Positions 21,606 to 31,743 of a stretch of 64,000 nt of DNA are shown here, piece by piece (position 1 is the stretch's first letter; every line of letters begins with the position of its first letter). Origin of the DNA: Cherax quadricarinatus (taxonomy: Eukaryota > Arthropoda > Malacostraca > Decapoda > Parastacidae); assembly GCF_038502225.1 (NCBI RefSeq), contig NC_091300.1, positions 47,566,936-47,630,935 on the forward strand, given 5' to 3'. The position numbers were made by a program, and so were the translations under genes. Under the pieces are notes generated by a model. It was not told where the DNA came from and ran no database searches. It worked only from the letters and a program-made list of their open reading frames with translations.

Positions 21606-22430
21606 GGTTAGTCTTGAAGGAACCGAGAAGTCTGAGATCCACGTGCTCGGTAATTTTCAGTCTGTTTCTTTGCTTGGAAAGAAGCTTGGCGACTGCACTG
21701 AAACCTTGCTACACTAAATATGATGCTGGGAAGACAATAATTCACATCTTTGTTCCACACTGCAGGGTAACGGTCAGAAACATTTTTTTTTTTTTTTTTT
21801 GGTAACCATAAATCTTAATATGATATTTTGGATTTTGGCCTCAGCTCAGTGTCATTCTGGGGTGAAATCAGTCCTTCCTCCACTTTCCCTGTTTCCTCAT
21901 TGCTGATATCTAGAAATGGATTGATCATCCAGACTGACATTTTAAGCAAAAAAAGATCCTAAAATCTGTCAGACATGTCTCTATGGAGCTAATTCAGGTG
22001 TGCACAATACACTTGGTCATCGTCTGGTAAGCTCTTCTCCTCCAATTTAGAGAGACTCTGAAATTGGAAGAGCTCACGACGGGCTGTGTTACGTTTAAAT
22101 AACTGTAACCTGCACAGAAAAGTGGAAAGGGATGATTTGACTTTGATAAGATTAACCTCATTTCCTTGCAATTGGCAATTAACTTCCGTGAAATTTTTGA
22201 ATACATCTGATAAATAAGCTATGTTATGCTTGGTGTTTCTTAGTTCATTACGTAGAACAGAACTGTGTACAACAACAAAAGCTCAAATTCGTCATCATTT
22301 TCAGTGCAGAGCTTTCGGAACAGTCGGGAATTGAGAGCATGTGCCTTGATTTTATTTACTGCTGTGATAACAGTGCTCAGTGATTTGTGAAGCACCTCTT
22401 CTTTTTTTGATAATTGTAACAATAATGATC
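21606..22430 (-). pseudogene. hAT transposase remnant, ZBED5/Buster-like
   Basis: Minus strand, read over several frames: 'VNKIKAHALNSRLFRKLC' (about 22330), 'CQLQGNEVNLIKVKSSLSTF' (about 22150), 'RRELFQFQSLSKLEEKSL' (about 22060), 'VWMINPFLDISNEETGKVEE' (about 21900) and, near 21680, 'VAKLLSKQRNRLKITE', which fits the hAT C-terminal dimerisation region. This order is typical of the ZBED5/FAM200 group of hAT-derived transposases. A stretch between 'LLLLYTVL' and the LQG block is missing, there are several stops, and there is a poly-T near 21783. It could be an old DNA transposon or a retrocopy of a domesticated gene. Confidence 0.65.
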
Positions 22431-22925
22431 TGTGACGTGGATCACTTAGGATATTTGTAACCAGATATTACCTGTGGATTACTCAGTGCACCGTAAACAC
22501 AACAGGTACAGCTTTTTTTTTTCAAAAAACTGATGAAGCCACGGTGACAACCTGTCATTATTGGTAACCCACAAAATAAAATACGACTATGCTTTCGCGT
22601 ATAACTCTGTTAATGATGAGGTCTGGAGAGAAAATGTGTGGTTGTGGTTATCGGCGAACCTCTCAGAATAATGGTGCCTAATAATGCAATAATGTATTTG
22701 GTTAAGTGGCCAGGCTAACGAGTCTTATAGCTATAATGGTTTAGGTTTTGCTCTGACAGGTTGCAGTGATTCTGAAACAGGCTGATAAATGGTAAGCAAA
22801 GCCATCATTGAAAATAACCACTGATGGAAGTAGGTCAAGCCTAAAAGTTAGGCAAGCCTTGAAGAATTTCCTGCATCTAGATCCCAAGATATTGCTACGT
22901 CTGACAGAATTGGTAGAAATGGCTT
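22431..22925. other. Unassigned sequence
   Basis: No open frame or repeat recognised. Confidence 0.45.
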
Positions 22926-23090
22926 AGAAAACCGATTGAGACATTTAGGCAACATTTAGGAATCTTTATTCCGGAAGATTTTTGCCACCCAGTGGCTTCT
23001 TCCACTGTTCTTCTTTACATGGGACGAAGGAAGCCAACGTTTCCAGAATAAAGATTTCCAAATGTTGCCGAAGTGTCTGAATTATCAGTT
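22926..23090. mobile_element. Short fold-back PLE terminal repeat
   Basis: Outer arms are inverse copies ('gagacatttaggcaacattt' left; 'aaatgttgccgaagtgtctg' right), each next to AATAAAGATT or its complement. The minus strand keeps a perfect stem II (GCCAC/GTGGC) but the hammerhead core is lost (TGGAAGA, and AAAA for GAAA). It appears to interrupt the PLE frame to its right. Confidence 0.55.
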
Positions 23091-23430
23091 TGAAGCTGAT
23101 GAATGTTGGCAGCACTGAGAATATCCAAAACTTTGCTATGGTAGTAGAGAGAGTTGAGTAACACCACATCTCCTTTGTCAGAGATGGCACTGATATCGTC
23201 GTTGGTTAACAACGACGATGTCACTGTACGACGATATCACTGTACCTCCTGGGAATAATAGCTCTTGAGGGCTTAGTAACTGCGGCTGTGATGCCTTGAG
23301 CATAACTCTTTTGAAAATCAGAATTCCCAGAAGTTGGTTCTTGGTTATCACGTCTAATGAATGGTGTTTCTTGGTGATACGAGTGGTGGGTGAACTTGCA
23401 TCCTAGACAGAGACTTCCTTTTGTCATTCT
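23091..23430 (-). pseudogene. PLE fragment: region N-terminal to the RT core
   Basis: Minus-strand frames 'ITAAVTKPSRAIIPRRYSD' and 'ISAISDKGDVVLLNSLYYHS' followed by 'KVLDILSAANIHQLQTDN' resemble the block just before the RT fingers of Penelope-like elements (pattern 'I..aDKG.a.V.l...dY..K...lL'). A frameshift separates the two frames. Downstream the sequence runs into the fold-back repeat at 22926-23090. Confidence 0.55.
23195..23219. repeat. 10-bp perfect hairpin
   Basis: ATCGTCGTTG, loop GTTAA, CAACGACGAT; followed by a second partial copy 'cgacgatatcactgta' at 23230. Function unknown. Confidence 0.6.
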
Positions 23431-23850
23431 GTCATGAATATTCTAAGACGGAGGCTCACCGATAACTACAACCTCCCAATACCTCTCTAGGACTTTATCA
23501 CTCTAGTGGAATCTATGTCAATTTTGAATTTTCTCAGGAGTCAGGTAAACTACTACAAATAATGTTCGTGGATGGTAATTGGCAACGCCCTCAGTGCTGT
23601 ACTTACCTCCAGCGCAGGTCTCCAGACAGCAACGACTTTCTCTTGAAAGTGAATAGAAAGTCCATCAATGATGACCCCAACACATAATTTAATATACGTG
23701 CCTATAACACAAACAAGCACATACTCACTGAATTCGTTGAGACAGAACACCCAGACGAGCTGTTATTAAACAGCACGTGTGTTCAGGATGCTCAGCGAAT
23801 CAGACACTTTGGTTACACAGCTCGACAGTCTCCTGCTGATTCCTAGAATG
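23431..23850. other. Unassigned sequence
   Basis: No convincing coding signal. It may belong to the 5' part of the LINE at 23.9 kb. Confidence 0.4.
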
Positions 23851-23864
23851 GTGTAACCATTCTG

Positions 23865-24353
23865 GTGAACAGCACTATAAAACATGAATTCCTATTACTT
23901 CCCTTCTCCTATTCTCACAGCATGACTGTGAAAATGCATACACAGCACGGTCCAATAATCATTTGCACAACATACACACGTCCCAACACAAACATAGAAT
24001 TACATAATCTCAACATCCTTTTCAACTACACCAATCTTCCTGGTGTAGTTGACATGACACTTCCACTAATCAACACGGAAGACAGCTACTGCAGTTTGTC
24101 ACACAAAAACACCTTGTTCACCTTGGCCTACACTTCCTTACCAAACCATACCACGGGCGGGGATAGAACCCGCGATCAGAGAGTCTCAAAACTCCAGACC
24201 GTGAGTCACTTCCTTACCGTTTTCACAGCTAGAGGTCAGGGTAAACGTGACATTGCCATTACAAGCAGAGCCAGTAATCACCTTCATCACTTTTTATCAC
24301 CCGGTCCTCTTCCAGGCTCTGATCACATTCCTATTACCCTTCATATTTATTAA
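23865..24353 (+). pseudogene. LINE endonuclease interrupted by a SINE
   Basis: 'GPIIICTTYTRPNTNIELHN' corresponds to the central endonuclease strand, and 'PGPLPGSDHIPITLHI' is the C-terminal end with the catalytic His of SDH. Between them 'HTTGGDRTRDQRVSKLQ' is not LINE sequence; it is the translated SINE insertion, which happens to keep the frame open. The GDLN segment that should lie between has been lost or damaged. Confidence 0.65.
24143..24206 (-). mobile_element. 5'-truncated tRNA-like SINE with 12-bp target duplication
   Basis: Minus strand carries the B-box-like GGTTCTATCCC followed by 'cgcccgtggtatggttt', matching the SINE at 41439-41524. The direct repeat CACTTCCTTACC stands on both sides (24131-24142 and 24207-24218), which marks a clean LINE-mediated insertion. 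Confidence 0.8.
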
Positions 24354-24410
24354 AATCCTATACTCATTCCCGCCAACCCAACTCCAGCTTACTCACTAGC
24401 AGACTGGGAT

Positions 24411-24854
24411 ATGTTCAAACGACACTTTGACAACATAGACTTAACACACAACTATAATTATAGACCTATATCAGACATAGACATACAACTTGAACGCATA
24501 CTACACTCTATCACAAAAGCTACTGAGAAAGCAGTGCCCAAAAGAATACAGCGCCTATTCACATGCTACCGACACCGCTTTAACACAAATCAAAACAGAC
24601 TGAACCTCATACGCTGGGATCTCTCTATACTGCAGATGCATATCATTCAAAGTCTGGAAGAAGACCACAATATACACTGGAAAACACTCATTGACACTGC
24701 CGATGACCAATGCATGAAGGATCCCAAGACTTTCTGGAATTTCATCCGGAAAATCAGGGAAACCCCAAATACTACGGAAATCAGACACATCACTCACAAC
24801 GACAGACACATCTCTGATCCAGCAGAGGCTGTAAACATCGTCAAAGACATCTGA
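24411..24854 (+). pseudogene. LINE ORF2 linker between endonuclease and RT
   Basis: 147-codon open frame starting 'MFKRHFDNIDL' and including 'RIQRLFTCYRHRF', 'NLIRWDLSILQ' and 'DPKTFWNFIRKIRETPN'. The 'DPKxFWxxIR' pattern is the usual region just before the RT of I/jockey elements. It ends at a stop before the RT fingers near 25160 ('PKPKYYRPISLLEILEKTV'). Confidence 0.7.
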
Positions 24855-25407
24855 AAATATATTTCACCCATACCCCTCAGACCCTGCAGTACTTCAACAT
24901 ACATCAGAGACTGAACGCTGAATCACAGAACATAATCAGTTCATTACTCCCAGCCTAAACATCTTGGTTCCCTCTCCTCCACACATTCTCTTATTCTCCA
25001 TTCACACAACTAAATGTCATCTCCCTCCTGACTTGTCTCAAGAAAGCACCTGGTGCTTCTGGACTATCTCACTCAATCCTTTGACACCTTCCACACACTG
25101 TCTCTTCTGCTTCTCTTGCTTCTGGGTACTTCCCAGTTCTATATAAATCTGCGACGGCCACCCTTATCCCAAAGCCTAAGTACTACAGGCCCATAAGCCT
25201 ACTAGAAATCTTAGAGAAAACTGTGGTAAATGGTTTAAAACCGACAAATTGAAGATTGAGACATTTATGCAACATATGGGAATCTTTACTGAAGAAACGT
25301 TTAGCCACACAGTCCAATACCAAGTAGAAATTAGTTAGAGGAGGAGGAGTTTGAAGTAATCAGTCCCTCAGCCTGGAGTCGAGGTGTTCAGTCCATCAAT
25401 CTTGTAG

Positions 25408-25545
25408 AAATACAGCATAGGGCCGTAGAAGTGGCTTATATACTGTAGTCAAGAAATACAGCACAGGGCCGTTGAAGTGCCTTATATGCTGTAGTCAAGA
25501 AATACAGCATAGGGCCGTTGAAGTGGTTTATATAATTATATACTG
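25408..25545. repeat. Triplicated 46-bp pLTR promoter unit
   Basis: Three tandem copies of 'agaaatacagcatagggccg' followed by 'ttgaagtggcttatata', with single-base differences, in the centre of the fold-back. Confidence 0.8.
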
Positions 25546-25687
25546 TATTCAGTACTGCAGTATATAAGCCACTTTTACGCTCCTATTCCGTATTTCTACA
25601 AGATTAATGGACTGAATACATCGATTCCAGGCTGAGGGACTGATTATCTCAAACTCCTCCTCCTCCCTACTCATTTCTACTTTGTGT

Positions 25688-25725
25688 TGGACTGATGAAG
25701 CCACTGTGTGGCGAAACGTTTCTTC
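25688..25725 (+). ncRNA. Hammerhead-like motif, canonical core
   Basis: CTGATGA at 25692-25698, one extra A, a perfect 5-bp stem II GCCAC/GTGGC with loop TGT, GAAA at 25713-25716, then ACGT and U17. Stem I has three pairs (GGA with TCT, one of them G.U). AATAAAG follows. This is the best copy of the C3-G8 class in the window. Confidence 0.7.
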
Positions 25726-25745
25726 AATAAAGATTCCCATAACAT

Positions 25746-26950
25746 ACGACTCAGAACTCACCTTGAGACAAATCACCTGCTTAACGAACGAGTTTCGATT
25801 CAGGCAACACCGCTCTACACAACACGCTTTATAAACATCATCCTGAACTATATACAAATAAATAATGCCCAAGATTGTGCTACTGCCCTCGTTGCCAAGC
25901 ACGTGGAGAAGGCTTTCGACACGGTTTGGCACGACAGCTTAAAGTACAAGATCAGTAACTCTTTTGATTTTCCAGTCAACATAACTAAATTATTGTGTAA
26001 CTTCCTTGATGGCCGCACTATGCGTATAAAATTCAGAAACAACTACTCTGACTACTTCTACCCTATGCAGGAGTCCCTCAAGGCTCCATGCTTTCTCCTA
26101 CGCTTTATACTCTATACATACCAGAACCCATATACCCAGACATTGTCACTATATGTTATGCAGGCGACATTACACAACTCACCGCAAATGAAAAAAACAA
26201 ATTCCTCACACACAGAACAACACGATGTAGACAGAATTAGCGTATGGGAATTGTTATGGCGAATAAAGACCAATGCCAACAAATAAAAAATCACCCTTTT
26301 CCATAAAAGACGTGGTATCCCTCCTCCTGTCGAACTCAAAACCAATTTTCACGAACACATCTTCCACAATCGTACCTGGAGTCAACCTTGACTCCAGACT
26401 GCGTATGAAAACACACATCACTTCTAAAACAGCTGTTGGGGGAACTGCACTCTCTCGGCTCTATAAGCTGAGTGGTGCACGTCCTGCCACAAACTCCACC
26501 TATACACTGCTCTCATCAGGCCTCTAATCACTTACACTCTACGTGTCTTAACACTGACAGCTAAGACCAACGCACTGAAGCTACAATGTATCCAGAAGTG
26601 GGCATTCAGCTGGGTGCTGGGAATGAAGTGGGATGACTATGCAGCAAATGAGTCACTCCACCTCATGACTGGCACACCAGCTTTTGATGTGTTTTAGAAA
26701 ATACTCTACGACAGCCAGCTTGACAGACTTGAAACACACCACGACTATTGGACTTCTTTCCTTGACGACTCTGCCAGACGCCCTTACAATCTTGTAAACC
26801 TCTTCACAGCTCTTTACGACCCAGTTCCTCCTCCACTTTATACTTAATCTTCCGCCATATCTTGCTCTTCTAAATGCACTTTTCTTGCTCGATATTGCTC
26901 GGAATACCCGCCATGTGCTTGGCCGAAGCAACATCAATGTATTCACCATC
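25746..26950 (+). pseudogene. LINE reverse transcriptase, catalytic YADD changed to YAGD
   Basis: After the PLE insertion the RT continues: 'CATALVAKHVEKAFDTVWHD' (first catalytic block, where the Asp of the usual 'LDVEKAFD' is not kept but the AFD is), 'KLLCNFLDGRTMRIKFRN', then in another frame 'ICYAGDITQLT', where the first Asp of YADD is Gly through a single A-to-G change at about 26164. C-terminal blocks 'LQCIQKWAFSWVLGMKWDD' and 'LFTALYDP' follow. Several frameshifts and stops (26286, 26527, 26696). Confidence 0.7.
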
Positions 26951-27059
26951 ACCCATCAAAGACTTCACTATGAAGCGATATCCCACATCTCTTATTACCA
27001 CGGTAGTCGTTTACACCTGAGAATACTGTCCCACTAAATACATGGAAAAAAAGGTAGAG

Positions 27060-27250
27060 ATAAGTCTTATGATTCATTAAGTCTACGGTAGTGAACATCT
27101 TCGTGTTGGCTACGGCCTGATTACTTCATTTGCTACTATCTCCAGCTTCTACATCTTCAAATAACCACTGTATTGAATTGGCCAAACCAAGGGCTTGTGA
27201 AACGTCTTCAGAATACAAATATCCTGAGGTTGCACACGTGTCTTATACAT
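27060..27250 (+). mobile_element. Degenerate PLE-type terminal repeat
   Basis: Shares the order of the other pLTRs: 'ctgattacttcat', a decayed hammerhead region ending in GAAACGTC, 'aatacaaatatcct' in place of AATAAAGATACCC, and 'gttgcacacgtgtctta'. Core CTGATGA not retained. Confidence 0.5.
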
Positions 27251-27809
27251 ATATACGGTAGAAAACCATATTTCGAAAGAACTTAGCTCGTGTTTTCAAT
27301 ATTCTGTTAATTAAATTTTCATTTTCATTTCCAGTAGAGGCGATCCCATTTCTATTAAGGTTCACCGGAGAAGAATTTATTCACATTAGTTACGAGCATT
27401 TCAGTTCAGGAGCGCCGCGGCAGGCAGATCTGAGTCCTCCCACTACGTATTAGAAACTACATTGTCTTAGCGCTACTGAGAATGGTGTGGGAGAACGTGA
27501 CAATATGTAAACAACCTTCCATGTAGGCAAGTGTACCTAGACGCGTACTCGACTGTTCTCGTTCAGAGTTCAGTTTTTCCTCCTTTTCATCTTGTCTTTG
27601 GATATGTATCATGGCATTCATACGAACTGCAGTTGATGCTGGTGAAGGAAGAAGATTAAGAGTGAAGCTATGTCTATTTCGAAATAAACTGGGAGTAACT
27701 GAGATGAAGGGAGGTGCACGTGTTTTGGAGACGACACGAGTTTTTGATGTTTGAGAATCAGCGATTCGGTTAATTCCAAACAACATTCTCTGCTCAGACG
27801 TTGTGCTGA
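27251..27809. other. Unassigned sequence
   Basis: A 109-codon minus-strand frame (27457-27786) is open and not repetitive, but I recognise no family in it. It could be chance or an exon-sized fragment. It precedes the L1/Tx1-like LINE. Confidence 0.35.
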
Positions 27810-27956
27810 GCTGTTGTCAGCTGCTTCTCCTCAGTCCCGACACCTGGTGGAGGAGTTTTTACAACATCAACAACAACTGCGACTGCGTTTCGCCGACGTG
27901 TTAATACTGTTTGTATTCAATTAACGCAGGGCTTTATCACCAGCGAATCAGTAAAT

Positions 27957-29015
27957 GTGTTAATGCCAGCAATCATTCGTGATACATATGGCATTCAACG
28001 TGAATCCTTGTGTGGCGTCGCCTTGAATGGAACTACACGGATCTTCGTCAAGTTTTGTGACACTCAGATTTACGAGAAGATTGTGACCCAGTACCAGGAT
28101 ATAAGTAAGCAAGTCACCCCAGCAGTTTCTGTCCAGTTGCATGACGTTTCACGATACTATACGTGGGTACGTGTGCTAAACGTGCCTTTTGAGGCCAATG
28201 AAGTTGATATACGTGACGTTTTTGAACGTTATGGGAAGATCCACCTGGTCACCATGGGTAGGTGGTCTGACGGCCACTATGCTGGTTTTCAGGAGGGGTC
28301 ATTTACGTTGAAAATGTCTCTGCGTCAGCCGATTCCTTCGTACGTACAACTGGAGGATTTTCGTTCCCAGGTGTACGTTACGTATCCTGGACAGAGAAGA
28401 ACTTGCCGCCTCTGCGGCGCTTTGGATCACATAGCGGCTCAATGTGTTCAGCGTCAGCCGCCATCGGGGCATGGTCGTCGTCCTGACGGTGAGGTACCCC
28501 GTCAGGCTCTGGAAGAGGAGGTTGTCGAGAACTCGCCGCGTCTGACATCATGGAGTGCTAAGGTTGATCGGGCCATGCTACTAGAGTCATCTTGTGTGAC
28601 TCTACCTGGGACTGCCTCCCTTGACGAGGTGGAACATGTGAACAGTGAAATCTCTCTAGCAAGAGAGGCAGGTGATATGGAGGCCGACATTGTATCTGCG
28701 TTAAGTGACCTATTAGCATCGCATGAGTCTGATTCTGTGCCGTGTTCTGATAAGGGGAGATTACGTGCAGATGATGCTGATCAGATAGCTAAAGTGAGAG
28801 ATTTGGAGAGTTCGAGAGTTCATACTGTTGAGGCAGAAATTCACAAGGAGAACACTCCAAGTACTGACATGTCTGAAGATGCTGTTTCTAGGAAGCGTGC
28901 GGCTATGCCGTCCGACTCCGATGATGTCTTGACCCCTGGACAACGTTCAGGGAAGAAGACGTGGTCGGAAATCACGGGTGGGGGGGAGGTCGCGCGAGTC
29001 CAGGACAGCAGGTAA
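27957..29015 (+). CDS. LINE ORF1 protein with CCHC zinc knuckle
   Basis: 352-codon open frame. The listed start is a GTG; the first ATG is at 27963 and the frame stays open back to 27810, so the true start is uncertain and the 5' end may be truncated. Residues 60-130 ('YTWVRVLNVPFEANEVDIRD', 'FERYGKIHLVTMGRW') look like an RRM fold. 'CRLCGALDHIAAQC' at about residues 145-158 is one CX2CX4HX4C knuckle. The C-terminal half is acidic and Ser-rich ('DALSDLLAS'-like stretches), with no domain. This layout matches ORF1 of Tx1-group LINEs, which binds element RNA. Confidence 0.75.
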   Translation: MLMPAIIRDTYGIQRESLCGVALNGTTRIFVKFCDTQIYEKIVTQYQDISKQVTPAVSVQLHDVSRYYTWVRVLNVPFEANEVDIRDVFERYGKIHLVTMGRWSDGHYAGFQEGSFTLKMSLRQPIPSYVQLEDFRSQVYVTYPGQRRTCRLCGALDHIAAQCVQRQPPSGHGRRPDGEVPRQALEEEVVENSPRLTSWSAKVDRAMLLESSCVTLPGTASLDEVEHVNSEISLAREAGDMEADIVSALSDLLASHESDSVPCSDKGRLRADDADQIAKVRDLESSRVHTVEAEIHKENTPSTDMSEDAVSRKRAAMPSDSDDVLTPGQRSGKKTWSEITGGGEVARVQDSR

Positions 29016-29146
29016 TATCACGGGGATTGCCAAAGGTGCGGGAAGTGCCTTGGGTGCTTGCCGGCGCAAAGAGAAAAAGGGAGTGTAGCCCCTAGAGGAA
29101 AGCCACCTTTAACACAGTTAGGTGTGTAACTATTAATGTTAATGGT

Positions 29147-30643
29147 TTGAAATCTGTCAGAAAGTGTGTGCAGGTGCGTGAGTGGTTGAATCGTTTTGTA
29201 GTGGATGTGTGTTTTTTGCAAGAACATAACCATAAGGTAGGAAGTTTGTTTGAGATGGATGGTTATGACATTTATGTGACTCACTCCAGATGTCTGAAAG
29301 GTGGAGTGGTTGTGTTGATAAAAGCAACCAGCCCGTTTCTGTTGAGACATTGGGAGGAAGGGGGGGAGGGTAGCATGGTGCGAGTCGTGGGGGATTGGGG
29401 TAGTAGGAGGGTTGGTTTTGTAGGGGTATATGGGCCAGCTGAACATGATGTTAATATTAAAAATACTTTTGTTAGAGATGTCTTGGTATATTATTTGAGG
29501 TCCCTGCCAGAAATTACAGTGGTCAGTGGTGACTGGAACTGTGTGGTGCGCCGTAAAGACGTTGAACCGAGGGGGTCGGGTTTCTGTTCACTTGTTTTGG
29601 GTGACTTGTTGTCTGGATTGGGGTTGGTAGATGTAAGCGGAGGACGTGACTTGGGGATTGAGCATACTTTTGTGTGTAGGGGCTATGCGGCATGTTTAGA
29701 TAGGGTGTATGTGTCTCGGCGGGTGGTCGTAATCAATGTGCATGTATTGAATGTCTTTTTCTCTGACCACCGGGGAGTTTTTGTAGAGCTCGACTGGGGA
29801 GGTCTCCCGCATCGTTTTAAGGGATACTGGAAACTGAATACGTGGATGCTACAAAGTGCGGATGATAGGGAACTATTCGCGGACTTCTGGGCGTCTATGG
29901 GAGTAGACTCCTGGGAGGGGTGGGATTTAGTACGACGGTGGGATGAGGTTGTGAAGCCTCGAATTAAGAATTTTTATGTGCATCGGGGTAAGGAGGCCAC
30001 TCGCTTGGAGTATGGTTTTCAGAGGTACCTGGAGGGTCATCTACGACAATGTTATGCGCAGGGAGAGGCATCTGGGGTTTACCCAGTGGATGAGATCGAT
30101 GCTATTAAAGAACAAATCCAAGTATTGAAAAATAAGGTTTTCAATGGGGCGCGCATTTCGAGTGGGGTGGAGGAGGCTTTGTGGGGTGACAAGCCGTCTG
30201 CTTGTGTCTTACGAAGTCAGACACAAAGGCGAAAAGCGACTGAAATTGTGAGTTTAGTGGTGCAGGATGAAGTTGACGGGTATAGTGAGGGACAGGTCTC
30301 AACAACAACTAAGGGGATAAGTTTTTATGTCGATACTTGGAGTAAGCTCCAGATGCAAAGTAAAGATGTGAGTGAGCATGCGATACAGGATTTGGGGAGA
30401 GGAGTACAATGCGAGTTAAATGATTATGATCGCCTTCTTATGGGTGGGCCTATATCTGAGGCAGAGGTGTGGGAGGCACTACAAGGAATGAGTAAGAGAA
30501 AGGCTCCAGGCATTGATGGCATCCCTTGTGAATTTTATATCAAACATTGGGAGGTAATACGGACTTTTATGGTTCGTTTACTCAATGCGATGAAGGAGGG
30601 GGGGTGTAAGGTCTGTCTCAGCTTACGGCAGTGTTGGTCTTAG
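29147..30643 (+). CDS. LINE ORF2: endonuclease and start of RT
   Basis: The frame is open from 29096 without an ATG; 'TINVNGLKSVRK' just before 29147 is the usual endonuclease start, so translation probably begins by re-initiation or an unusual start. Catalytic motifs: 'DVCFLQEHNHKVG' (QE), 'VVSGDWNCVV' (GDWN), 'LDRVYVS' and 'FFSDHRGVFV' (SDH). The active site looks intact. A linker follows, then the first RT block 'LQGMSKRKAPGIDGIPCEFY'. The frame is lost near 30610, after a G-run; the next frame picks up at 'AVLVLVRKCD'. Confidence 0.8.
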   Translation: MKSVRKCVQVREWLNRFVVDVCFLQEHNHKVGSLFEMDGYDIYVTHSRCLKGGVVVLIKATSPFLLRHWEEGGEGSMVRVVGDWGSRRVGFVGVYGPAEHDVNIKNTFVRDVLVYYLRSLPEITVVSGDWNCVVRRKDVEPRGSGFCSLVLGDLLSGLGLVDVSGGRDLGIEHTFVCRGYAACLDRVYVSRRVVVINVHVLNVFFSDHRGVFVELDWGGLPHRFKGYWKLNTWMLQSADDRELFADFWASMGVDSWEGWDLVRRWDEVVKPRIKNFYVHRGKEATRLEYGFQRYLEGHLRQCYAQGEASGVYPVDEIDAIKEQIQVLKNKVFNGARISSGVEEALWGDKPSACVLRSQTQRRKATEIVSLVVQDEVDGYSEGQVSTTTKGISFYVDTWSKLQMQSKDVSEHAIQDLGRGVQCELNDYDRLLMGGPISEAEVWEALQGMSKRKAPGIDGIPCEFYIKHWEVIRTFMVRLLNAMKEGGCKVCLSLRQCWS

Positions 30644-31743
30644 TTAGGAAATGTGATGTGCCGTTAGCGATTAAGGACTACCGTCCCATATCGTTGATGT
30701 GTAGTGACTATAAACTATATGCGAAAATATTGATGAATAGAATTAAGAAAGTGTTTGATAAGGTAATCCATAAGAGTCAGTTTGGTGTGCCAGGTAGGTC
30801 AATGTATGATGGTCATGGGAATATCAGGGAGTTTGTTGAGGAATGTGGGGTGAGGGGTGGGGGTGGTGTTTTGGCTTTAGACTGGCGAGCCGCTTTTGAT
30901 AGTGTGGAAAGGGAGGTTCTGTGGAAATTTATGAGATGGCAGGGTTTTGGAAATGAGGTCATCATGTGGGCCCGTTCGTTGTACAATGGAGCGGGTTTTA
31001 AAGTACAAATTAATGGCAAGTTAGGTGTTTTTGTACACTTGAGCAGGGGCATTCCTCAGGGATGCCCCATGTCTCAAATGCTTTTTGCATATATGCAGGA
31101 CCCTTTTTACTGGGCTGTTTGTGGGCGGGGAGTAGAGACATCGTGGGGTCAGAGTAGTGGTCGACCGACCCTTGTGGGTTATGTAGATGATACTACTGTG
31201 TTATTACGTTCACGGGAGCAATTGGGTTTTGTTGGGAGACTTGTTGACATATTTGGCAAGGCTACGGGGATGTGTGTTAATAGAGAAAAATCGAAGATTA
31301 TGGAGTTGGGGGAGTGGGTGGAGGATGGGGTGGATGCAGAGGGGTGGACTGTGGTTGATCGTATCACTATATGTGGTATTCATTATATGCGGGAGGTCGA
31401 TCAGATGAGGGCGTGCAATTCGGGGAGGGTTGTACATAGTGTCTTGGGGCGCTTAAATAGTCTACGGCCGCGACATTTAACCCTGCATCAGAGGGCGGTG
31501 GTCATTAATGTCCTGCTTTATAGCAAAGCATGGCACGTTGCTGCACTGTATCCTCTGTTGCAGGGGGACGTCAAACGTCTTTTGCATAGAGTTTATCGAT
31601 TTTTTGTGGCTCACAAGAGCGGTGGTGGAGACACCAATGCATCAGGGAGGGTTGGGTCTCATTCCTCTAGAGGCTCGTGTCATGGCATGTTACGTGAAGC
31701 GTCGTTTTCTCCGACTGGGTGGGATGCATGGTGGGTTAAGTGA
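30631..31743 (+). pseudogene. LINE ORF2: reverse transcriptase core
   Basis: Continues the RT after the frameshift: 'DYRPISLMCSDYKLYAKILM', 'KSQFGVPGRSMYDGHGNIRE', 'VLALDWRAAFDSVEREVLWK' (first catalytic Asp), 'RGIPQGCPMSQMLFAYMQDP', 'GYVDDTTVLLRSREQ' (YVDD pair intact) and 'GKATGMCVNREKSKIMELG'. All catalytic Asp are present. Near 31620 ('YRFFVAHKSGGG') the frame shifts again. Only these frameshifts keep the copy from coding for a full RT, so it looks relatively young. Confidence 0.85.

Larger units (their letters stand above)
25247..25745. mobile_element. PLE fold-back nested in LINE RT
   Basis: Imperfect inverted repeat, arms about 25255-25420 and 25558-25745, inserted between the RT block 'ISLLEILEKTVV' and its continuation at 25745. 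The right arm carries a canonical hammerhead core. The left arm has lost 11 bases of the core (CTG joined to GTGTGGC). The middle contains three tandem copies of a 46-bp unit with the TATA-like 'cttatata'. The right end is about 20 bp shorter than the left; I found no target duplication. Confidence 0.7.
23865..27000 (+). mobile_element. I/jockey-type LINE with nested SINE and PLE fold-back
   Basis: Plus-strand LINE remnant. The endonuclease is at 23.9-24.35 kb, the linker at 24.41-24.85 kb and the RT from about 25160, with the C-terminal region continuing to about 26850. A 64-bp SINE fragment lies in the endonuclease (24143-24206), and a 0.5-kb PLE fold-back lies in the RT (about 25247-25745). 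Both are younger than the LINE. Clade is judged from motif style ('FLDGRTMRIKFRN', 'LYTLYI', 'LQCIQKWAFSWVLG'). Confidence 0.7.

Noticed and set aside
27457..27786. 109-codon minus-strand frame as a host exon
   Set aside because: Open and non-repetitive, but no recognised domain and no splice or codon evidence strong enough to call it.
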